A stretch of 5,169 nt of DNA, from assembly GCA_002477505.1 (NCBI GenBank), contig DLQB01000092.1, positions 1 through 5,169 on the forward strand, read 5' to 3'. The DNA comes from Flavobacteriales bacterium UBA7443 (GTDB lineage: Bacteria; Bacteroidota; Bacteroidia; Flavobacteriales_D; Sanyastnellaceae). This document shows, piece after piece, positions 1 to 5,169 of this stretch; the first letter of the stretch is position 1, and every line of letters begins with the position of its first letter. The notes under the pieces are model-generated. The model was not told the DNA's origin, made no database searches, and saw only the letters and a list, made by a program, of their open reading frames with translations. The translations under genes and the position numbers were made by a program.

Positions 1-1
1 C

Positions 2-949
2 CTTGCTTTTACCGAAGAAGAACTGGCTTGGCATGAGGAGTACTTGTCCGCTAGTTTTTTGGTCTTGCAGGGCGACACCTTGCTTTTTGAGCGTTACTGG
101 CAGGGCCACGACCACACTACAGTAACCAACTCTTTTTCCGCGTGCAAATCCATCGTTGCGTTGGCGATTGGCTTAGCGGTGACCGATGGTAAAGTGCGGG
201 TGCAAGATGAATTGGCAGCTTACTTGCCTCGTTTTGCTGGCGATGGGGGGAAAGGATTAACCGTGCAAGAGGCGTTGCAAATGCGATCGCACATCCCATT
301 TGGAGAGGATTATGCCAATCCCTTCGGGTTCATGGCCAAGGCCTATTACCGCGAAGGCATTCAAGAATTGCTGGAACCTTATCGGGTGCCGGAGTTGCCA
401 GGAGCTAAGTGGAAATACGAGGGAGGGAATACGATGCTGCTGGGCGAATTGATGGCAGGCCTGAATCAGGGCTCATTGAGCGATTGGGTTGAACAGAGGC
501 TGTGGGGTCCGATGGGTGCTCAGCACGACGCTTTCTGGGGCTTGGACGCACCGGATGAAGAAGGCGGAATTGAACGCTGTTTTGCCGCGTATTACGCTAC
601 ATCACGCGATTTTGCGCGGTTCGGAAAGCTGATCAACCACGAAGGAAGTTGGAATGGCAACCAGCTGATTGACTCGACATACATGGCGGAGATGGTAACG
701 CCAATCGCGGCCATGACGGACGAATGCGACGCATCCCATTATGGGTATCAAATTTGGTTAGGAGAAACGGAGGCCGGGGAGCCATTCAGCTGCATGGAGG
801 GACTGCGGGGTCAAATGGTTATTGCCGTGCCGGCATATGACTTGGTTGTCGTGCGAACAGGCTACAAGAAAGACGAACGAAAGACGAGTGCACTTCCCTC
901 TGACATTGAGCGGGTTTTGGACATGGGCCTTCGTTTGCTGGGAGAGTGA
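2..949 (+). CDS. Serine hydrolase, beta-lactamase / class C penicillin-binding-like family (5' partial)
   Basis: The frame is open from the left edge to a TGA at 947-949, so the true start lies outside the window. A TTG at 44 is in frame, but family-like sequence continues upstream of it. Residues below are numbered from that TTG. The S-x-x-K motif SACK (32-35) should hold the nucleophilic serine and general-base lysine. The second motif is Y125-E-G-G-N129, followed by MLLGELMAG, as in the YxN-like element of this family. Near the end, GLRGQMVIAVP (253-263) then DLVVVRTG fits the third motif and its beta-strand. The family includes class C beta-lactamases, D-amino-acid peptidases, esterases and 6-aminohexanoate-dimer hydrolase (NylB-like) enzymes, so the substrate cannot be told from sequence. 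Any signal peptide would be upstream of the window. The reading frame is intact with no sign of decay. The family call is firm; the function is not. Confidence 0.88.
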   Translation, partial: LAFTEEELAWHEEYLSASFLVLQGDTLLFERYWQGHDHTTVTNSFSACKSIVALAIGLAVTDGKVRVQDELAAYLPRFAGDGGKGLTVQEALQMRSHIPFGEDYANPFGFMAKAYYREGIQELLEPYRVPELPGAKWKYEGGNTMLLGELMAGLNQGSLSDWVEQRLWGPMGAQHDAFWGLDAPDEEGGIERCFAAYYATSRDFARFGKLINHEGSWNGNQLIDSTYMAEMVTPIAAMTDECDASHYGYQIWLGETEAGEPFSCMEGLRGQMVIAVPAYDLVVVRTGYKKDERKTSALPSDIERVLDMGLRLLGE

Positions 950-1047
950 TCGTTATGAATCAGCTGTAAATTCGCAATGGCCATGCGTAAACCTGACCAT
1001 TCAGCATCCTGCTTTGCATGTTTCATTTGTAGCGAAAACTCATTCAG

Positions 1048-1851
1048 ATGAATCAGAATAGCCAACCGATCCGATGCCTTGTTGTCGATGATGAAATGCC
1101 CGCTCGCCAGGCCATTTGCCGACAAATTGAGAAGTACTGTCCCCATTTTCAAATTGTTCAAACAGCGAGCAGCGCGGCTGAGGCGTACCAATTGATCCGA
1201 GATTTGGCCCCTGAAGTGGTGTTCTTGGATATCCAGATGCCCCATGAGTCGGGATTGGAACTGCTGGACCGTTTCAAGGATCGGTCGTTTTACGTTGTTT
1301 TCTGCACTACTTACCATGAATACGCTGTGGAGGCGCTGCGAAAGCGCGCATTTGATTATCTACTCAAGCCTGTTGACGGGAAGGATTTGATTGCATGCGC
1401 GAAGCAAATTACCCACAAATTGCGCGTGCAACCGGAAGATGAGACGCCACAGCCGGGCGGGCGACGGGTGGAATTGATTACCTCCGGACAGCGCCATTTT
1501 GTGCGCCATGCGGACATTCTCTATGTGGAGGCATCCGGGAGTTATTCAACCCTTTACCTGGAAACAGGCAAGCGCATCACCGTGTCGAAGAACTTAAAAC
1601 GGATTGCAGAAATGCTCCAAGACCCACTTTTTAAGCGGGTTCACAATTCATTTTTGGTTCGCCTTGCTTCTGTTCAGACGTTCAATCACCGCAGGGGTGT
1701 GTTGCAGCTACCGAACGGTAAGGAGGTGCCTGTGGCGGTTCGAAAACGGGAGGAAGTGCGCCAAGAATTGATCCAATTGATGGTGAATGAAGCACCTGAA
1801 TCAGAGATGAATCTTGCAGCGGAAGACCAAGGACCGTTTGAAAAGCCGTAA
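1048..1851 (+). CDS. LytTR-family two-component response regulator
   Basis: This 267-residue protein has the full architecture of an AlgR/LytR-type transcription factor. The N-terminal receiver (about 8-125) has the acidic pair D14-D15, phosphoacceptor D61 in FLDIQMP, the switch residue T87 or T88 in FCTTYHEYA, and the conserved lysine K107 in LLKPVD. A linker (about 126-138) leads to a LytTR DNA-binding domain (about 139-245), marked by DILYVEASGSYSTLY, FKRVHNSFLVRL and the closing LPNGKEVPVAVRKREE. A short acidic tail follows. By family knowledge, phosphorylation of D61 by a histidine kinase should promote dimerisation and binding to paired direct repeats upstream of target genes. No kinase gene is visible on either side, and the targets are unknown. 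The ATG at 1048 is a natural start, placing the first receiver strand at residue 8. No Shine-Dalgarno sequence precedes it. It follows the hydrolase by 98 bases and precedes rlmN by 30, so co-transcription with rlmN is plausible. Confidence 0.95.
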   Translation: MNQNSQPIRCLVVDDEMPARQAICRQIEKYCPHFQIVQTASSAAEAYQLIRDLAPEVVFLDIQMPHESGLELLDRFKDRSFYVVFCTTYHEYAVEALRKRAFDYLLKPVDGKDLIACAKQITHKLRVQPEDETPQPGGRRVELITSGQRHFVRHADILYVEASGSYSTLYLETGKRITVSKNLKRIAEMLQDPLFKRVHNSFLVRLASVQTFNHRRGVLQLPNGKEVPVAVRKREEVRQELIQLMVNEAPESEMNLAAEDQGPFEKP

Positions 1852-1881
1852 CGCTGCCGGAGAGGGCTATCTTTGTCCCAC

Positions 1882-2958
1882 ATGAAACGGCGTGACATCA
1901 GGCAATTGAGCCAAGAGGAATTAAAGGATGCGGTGGTGGCAATGGGAGAAAAACCCTTTCGTTCCAAGCAATTAGCGGAGTGGATTTGGACGAAGTCTGC
2001 CGGATCCTTTGAGGAAATGAGCAATTTGTCCAAAGGTTTTCGGGCCAAATTGGAAGGGGAGTTCGAATTGAATCGCATCGACCTCTCAGACCAGCAGATC
2101 AGCCGGGACGGCACCATCAAATGTGCGTTTGACGTACGAGCGGGCCAAGTAGTGGAGGGAGTGCTCATCCCCACATCGAAACGAATGACCGCTTGCATTT
2201 CCTCCCAAGTTGGATGCAGTCTTGCGTGCAAATTCTGTGCAACCGGAAAACTGAAGTTGTTGAAGAACCTCAGCGCTGCTGAGATTTATGACCAAGTCGA
2301 GATGATTCGGGGGCTAGCCGATCGGCACTATGACAAGAACCTCAGCAACATCGTTTACATGGGAATGGGGGAGCCGCTATTGAATTACAGTGCGGTGTTG
2401 GAGTCGATTGATCGCATTTGCGGCGAACCGGGATTGGGCATGTCGCCAAAGCGCATTACGGTGAGCACGGCGGGAATCGCCAAGGCAATCAAAAGATTAG
2501 GTGACGATGATGTGCGGTTTAATCTGGCGCTTTCACTGCATGCAGCCAATGACGATAAACGCAATCGCATCATGGCCATCAATGAATCCAATAATTTGGA
2601 GGCACTTGCGGAAGCGTTGAAGTATTTCTACGAGCGGACAGGGACCCGAGTGACCTACGAATACATCATTTTCAAGGATTTCAACGACGACTTGGAGGAT
2701 GCCCGTGAATTGGCGGCATTTTGCGAGCACGTCCCCTGCAAGGTGAACGTAATCGAGTACAACCCCATTGATGACGGCGAGTTTGAAATGGCCAGTACCG
2801 AACGCGTCGATGCGTTTGTGGAGCTGTTGGAATCGCAGAACATCATCGTAAATGTTCGTCGGTCCCGCGGAAAAGACATTGACGCAGCGTGCGGTCAATT
2901 GGCCAACAAGAATGCCGCCGCTGATCCGCAGCCCAAAGAAGGGTCAGTCGAGCTTTAA
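1882..2958 (+). CDS. rlmN: Dual-specificity 23S rRNA A2503 / tRNA A37 C2-methyltransferase RlmN (radical SAM)
   Basis: RlmN uses S-adenosylmethionine and a 4Fe-4S cluster to methylate C2 of A2503 in 23S rRNA and of A37 in a subset of tRNAs, tuning peptidyl-transferase-centre function and decoding accuracy. In this 358-residue protein the cluster-binding CxxxCxxC is C112, C116 and C119, in VGCSLACKFCATGKL. GMGEP (161-165) is the SAM-contacting motif. C337 in DIDAACGQL matches the cysteine that is methylated in the E. coli enzyme (C355). C105 lies seven residues before the cluster motif, as the resolving cysteine C118 does in E. coli. All catalytic residues are therefore present, and this is RlmN rather than an obviously altered Cfr-type paralogue. 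ATG 1882 gives the usual MKRRDIRQLS start. An in-frame TTG at 1873 would add three residues and sits better behind the purine run GGAGAGGG (1859-1866). The stop codon lies inside the 3' end of convergent lepA. Confidence 0.96.
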   Translation: MKRRDIRQLSQEELKDAVVAMGEKPFRSKQLAEWIWTKSAGSFEEMSNLSKGFRAKLEGEFELNRIDLSDQQISRDGTIKCAFDVRAGQVVEGVLIPTSKRMTACISSQVGCSLACKFCATGKLKLLKNLSAAEIYDQVEMIRGLADRHYDKNLSNIVYMGMGEPLLNYSAVLESIDRICGEPGLGMSPKRITVSTAGIAKAIKRLGDDDVRFNLALSLHAANDDKRNRIMAINESNNLEALAEALKYFYERTGTRVTYEYIIFKDFNDDLEDARELAAFCEHVPCKVNVIEYNPIDDGEFEMASTERVDAFVELLESQNIIVNVRRSRGKDIDAACGQLANKNAAADPQPKEGSVEL

Positions 2959-4734
2959 GACCGCTAAGAAAGCGGATTGGGGAACTTCGATGTTGCCCAC
3001 TTGGCGCATGCGCTTCTTTCCTTTCTTCTGCTTTTCGAGCAACTTACGTTTCCGGGTGATGTCTCCCCCGTAGCACTTCGCAGTCACATCCTTCCGAACG
3101 GGCTTGATGGTCTCTCGGGCAATGATCTTCGCACCGATTGCGGCTTGCAGAGCAATCATGAATTGCTGCCTTGGAATGAGCTCTTTGAGCTTTAGGCAAA
3201 TTCGCTTGCCCAAGTCAAATGCATTGTCTTTGTGAATCAAAGCGCTCAGCGCATCGACGGGGTCGCCGTTGAGCATGATGTCCAATTTAACCAATTTGGA
3301 CTCTTTGTATTCATCCGGGAAGTAGTCAAAAGACGCGTATCCACGGGAAACCGATTTCAGCTTGTCGTAGAAGTCAAAAACGATTTCCCCCAAGGGCATT
3401 TCGAAAGACAGTTCCACGCGGTCCGAAGTCAGGTACACTTGGTTCGTGAGAACGCCGCGTTTTTCGATGCAGAGATTCATCACCTGTCCGATGTATTCAC
3501 TCTTGGTAATCACCTGGGCCTTGATGAACGGTTCTTCCACGTGCAACAAATGATTGGGCTCGGGCAAGTCGGAGGGATTGTTCACGATGAGCATCTCATC
3601 CATCTTGGTATAGGCGTGGTAGCTCACGTTGGGAACGGTGGTGATGACCGTCATGTTGAACTCTCGTTCAAGCCGTTCTTGGATGATTTCCATGTGCAGC
3701 ATGCCCAGGAATCCGCAACGAAATCCGAAACCAAGTGCAGCGGAAGATTCCGGTTCGAACACCAACGAAGCGTCATTTAACTGAAGCTTTTCCATGCTCG
3801 CCCGCAATTCTTCATAGTCTTCCGTATCTACAGGATAAATTCCAGCGAATACCATCGGTTTCACATCTTCAAAACCTCGAACACTTTCTTTGCAGGGGGA
3901 AGATTCGAGTGTGATGGTGTCTCCAACTTTGACTTCTTGCGCGTCTTTGATTCCGGAAATAATGTACCCGACGTTTCCAGCGGAGAGTTCTTTTTTGGGA
4001 GAAAGATCCATCCCTAACGTTCCAATCTCATCCGCTTCATAGACTTGATTGGTGGCGAAGAATTTCACGCGATCGCCCTTTTTCAGACGGCCGTTAAAAA
4101 TTCGGTAGTACGCGATAATGCCTCGAAACGAATTGTAAACGCTGTCGAAAATCATGGCTTGAAGCGGCGCTTCGACGTCCCCTTTTGGTGAAGGGACTCG
4201 TTCCACAATGGCTTCGAGGATGTCCTCGACGCCGAGGCCACTTTTTCCACTGGCAGGAATGATGTCATCAATGGAACAACCGATGAGGTCTACAATTTGG
4301 TCGCTAACCACCTCCGGATCAGCGGAGTCGAGGTCCATTTTGTTCAAGATTGGAATGATTTCCAAGTCGTGTTCCAATGCGAGGTACAAATTGGAGATGG
4401 TTTGTGCTTCAATTCCTTGGGTGGCATCTACAATGAGCAAGGCGCCTTCACAGGCGGCAATGGAACGTGAAACTTCATAACTGAAGTCCACGTGGCCAGG
4501 TGTATCAATCAGGTTAAACACATACTCTTCCCCGCTGTTGGCGGTGTAAGCCATCTGAATCGCATGGCTCTTAATGGTGATGCCCCGTTCGCGCTCGAGG
4601 TCCATGTCGTCGAGTGCTTGGTCTTGCATCTGCCGCTCACTGATGGTTCCTGTGGTCTGCAAAAGACGATCTGCGAGGGTGCTTTTGCCATGGTCGATGT
4701 GGGCAATGATGCAAAAATTACGGATGTGTTTCAT
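2944..4734 (-). CDS. lepA: Elongation factor 4 (LepA), ribosome-associated translational GTPase
   Basis: This 596-residue protein has the expected length for LepA/EF4, a highly conserved GTPase related to EF-G that acts on the ribosome; roles in back-translocation and in initiation or assembly have been proposed. The G domain (about 1-185) shows G1 AHIDHGKST (11-19), G2 GITIK (51-55), G3 DTPGH (77-81, with the presumed catalytic H81), G4 NKMD (131-134) and G5 near SGKSG (162-166). Domain II, the EF-G III-like and V-like domains, and the LepA-specific C-terminal domain follow. The last contains the strongly conserved stretch around AIGAKIIARET and KCYGGDITRKRKLLEKQKKG. ATG at 4734 was chosen because MKHIRNFCIIAHIDHGKST is the standard LepA N-terminus. 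A TTG at 4767 would add 11 residues without family support and would run through the promoter-like box at 4752-4759. The 3' end overlaps rlmN by 15 bases. No frameshift or missing motif was seen. Confidence 0.98.
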   Translation of the reverse strand: MKHIRNFCIIAHIDHGKSTLADRLLQTTGTISERQMQDQALDDMDLERERGITIKSHAIQMAYTANSGEEYVFNLIDTPGHVDFSYEVSRSIAACEGALLIVDATQGIEAQTISNLYLALEHDLEIIPILNKMDLDSADPEVVSDQIVDLIGCSIDDIIPASGKSGLGVEDILEAIVERVPSPKGDVEAPLQAMIFDSVYNSFRGIIAYYRIFNGRLKKGDRVKFFATNQVYEADEIGTLGMDLSPKKELSAGNVGYIISGIKDAQEVKVGDTITLESSPCKESVRGFEDVKPMVFAGIYPVDTEDYEELRASMEKLQLNDASLVFEPESSAALGFGFRCGFLGMLHMEIIQERLEREFNMTVITTVPNVSYHAYTKMDEMLIVNNPSDLPEPNHLLHVEEPFIKAQVITKSEYIGQVMNLCIEKRGVLTNQVYLTSDRVELSFEMPLGEIVFDFYDKLKSVSRGYASFDYFPDEYKESKLVKLDIMLNGDPVDALSALIHKDNAFDLGKRICLKLKELIPRQQFMIALQAAIGAKIIARETIKPVRKDVTAKCYGGDITRKRKLLEKQKKGKKRMRQVGNIEVPQSAFLAVLKLD

Positions 4735-4909
4735 CAATGGTTCGTGTACTGCAAAATTACACCTCAAGCGCTTCGTTTGGTTGGATGTTCCGTTGCTTAT
4801 TTTATGCGGCGGTAGTATGTACTATATTTACAAACTTCCTGAGCGCGAATTTGTTGAAAACGCAACGCTTTTAGCATTTTTGTTGTTCTGATTACGAAAA
4901 CCTGTTTAC
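4735..4909. other. Divergent intergenic region between lepA and the exported-protein gene
   Basis: This 175-base stretch must carry the starts of transcription for both flanking genes, unless the exported-protein gene is fed from elsewhere. Besides the lepA box at 4752-4759, it holds an A/T-rich core. There, TATATTTA (4823-4830, + strand) matches TAnnTTTG at seven of eight positions and could serve the rightward gene with a leader of about 70-75 bases, although no TTG lies at the proper spacing. The core overlaps a short palindrome, TAGTA-TG-TACTA (4813-4824). No tRNA, riboswitch or convincing small gene was seen. Confidence 0.4.
4752..4759 (-). promoter_or_regulatory. Candidate Bacteroidota -7 promoter box for lepA
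   Basis: On the - strand this reads TAATTTTG, an exact match to TAnnTTTG, the -7 consensus of the primary sigma factor in Bacteroidota. It lies 17 bases upstream of the lepA ATG at 4734, which would give a very short leader of roughly 10-15 bases. No TTG or TTTG -33 element is seen at the usual distance upstream; that stretch reads CCAAAC. The match is direct; the promoter function is inferred, and an 8-base motif with two free positions can occur by chance. Confidence 0.45.
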
Positions 4910-5169
4910 ATGAAGCAATTCTGTTTTGCACTCACCGCTTGCTTGATTTCTTTGACCACTTTAGGCCAGAATTTGGTCACGGATGGGGTGGATTATTCCA
5001 TGGGTGTTGATGCATATGAGCAACCGTCAATGACCACGGTTGAGGACATTCTTGAGCGTTACGGGTCCTTCAAAGGCGCCGTATTGAATATGACGCGTGA
5101 TGAGCACATTGTGATGCGTGCTTCTGACAGCTGGGACAAGGCAATGGCGCGTCAGATTTTGAAGGAAAG
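4910..5169 (+). CDS. Unrecognised exported protein, N-terminal part (3' partial)
   Basis: An ATG at 4910 opens a frame that stays open for 86 codons to the right edge, so the gene is cut. The first 20 residues, MKQFCFALTACLISLTTLGQ, form a typical secretion signal: a lysine at position 2, a hydrophobic core and a likely signal peptidase I site near T17-L-G19 before Q20. The protein is therefore probably exported to the periplasm or beyond. LTAC (8-11) resembles a lipobox, but the hydrophobic core continues past C11, so a lipoprotein is less likely. The mature part begins with an acidic stretch (VTDGVDYSMGVDAYEQ), then a probable helix (TVEDILERYGSF) and DEHIVMRASDSWDKAMARQILKE. I do not recognise a family and assign no function. 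The start is supported by the signal peptide directly after the ATG. No Shine-Dalgarno sequence is present; the leader is A/T-rich (ACGAAAACC). It diverges from lepA across a 175-base gap. Confidence 0.75.
   Translation, partial: MKQFCFALTACLISLTTLGQNLVTDGVDYSMGVDAYEQPSMTTVEDILERYGSFKGAVLNMTRDEHIVMRASDSWDKAMARQILKE

Noticed and set aside
967..1029. Promoter-like boxes TAAATTCG (967-974) and TTCATTTG (1022-1029) before the LytTR gene
   Set aside because: Each misses TAnnTTTG at one position and neither has a TTG at the normal -33 spacing, so neither can be called over chance.
955..1056. ATGAATCAG occurring at 955 and again at the LytTR start (1048), and a tiny frame ATGAATCAGCTGTAA
   Set aside because: A nine-base repeat 93 bases apart and a four-residue frame are within chance expectation. 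There is no sign of a leader peptide with regulatory codons or of attenuator hairpins.
862..1317. A 151-codon open frame on the - strand across the hydrolase/LytTR gap
   Set aside because: It overlaps the 5' half of the receiver domain coding region and the end of the hydrolase, and its translation shows no family features.
1882..2958. Possibility that the radical-SAM gene is a Cfr-type antibiotic resistance methyltransferase
   Set aside because: The RlmN-type N-terminal region and C-terminal DIDAACGQL are both present, and the gene sits in an ordinary chromosomal setting with no mobile element. It reads as the housekeeping enzyme.
2961..2975. Hairpin CCGCT-AAGAA-AGCGG just after the rlmN stop, as a possible terminator
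   Set aside because: The stem is only five base pairs and there is no T-run after it on either strand. The bases also encode the conserved C-terminal AFLAV segment of LepA, so the symmetry is probably incidental.
3232..3780. A 182-codon open frame on the + strand antisense to lepA
   Set aside because: It lies entirely inside the clearly real lepA gene, has a composition typical of an antisense shadow (many His, Val and Phe), and shows no recognisable motif.
4910..4942. Lipoprotein signal (LTAC lipobox at residues 8-11) in the exported protein
   Set aside because: The cysteine would come very early and the hydrophobic stretch continues after it to LISLTTLG. This fits a signal peptidase I substrate cut near residue 19 better.

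Overview
The window looks like ordinary chromosome from a member of the Bacteroidota, possibly Flavobacteriales or a related marine or freshwater lineage (inference). The clues are a LytTR-type response regulator, protein sequences typical of that phylum, mostly missing Shine-Dalgarno sequences, and an exact TAnnTTTG -7 promoter box just upstream of lepA. Base composition is near balanced GC. No mobile element, CRISPR array, tRNA or rRNA gene, or long repeat was seen.

Layout: (1) the C-terminal part of a serine beta-lactamase-like hydrolase, cut by the left edge, ends at 949 on the + strand. (2) After a 98-base gap comes a complete LytTR response regulator (1048-1851, +). (3) After a 30-base gap comes rlmN (about 1882-2958, +), the radical-SAM adenine-C2 methyltransferase for 23S rRNA and tRNA. 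(4) lepA, encoding the ribosomal GTPase EF4, lies on the - strand (4734 down to 2944) and overlaps the 3' end of rlmN tail-to-tail by 15 bases. (5) A 175-base intergenic region separates the divergent lepA from an unrecognised gene for an exported protein (4910, +), which runs off the right edge.

The three + strand genes on the left could be co-transcribed, most plausibly lytTR with rlmN. Two conserved genes, rlmN and lepA, act on the ribosome, but they converge and so do not share a promoter. The regulator has no histidine kinase in view, so its partner is unknown. I see no convincing new biological system here. The points worth a second look are the convergent rlmN/lepA stop overlap, the kinase-less LytTR regulator, the lepA promoter box and the unidentified exported protein at the right edge.
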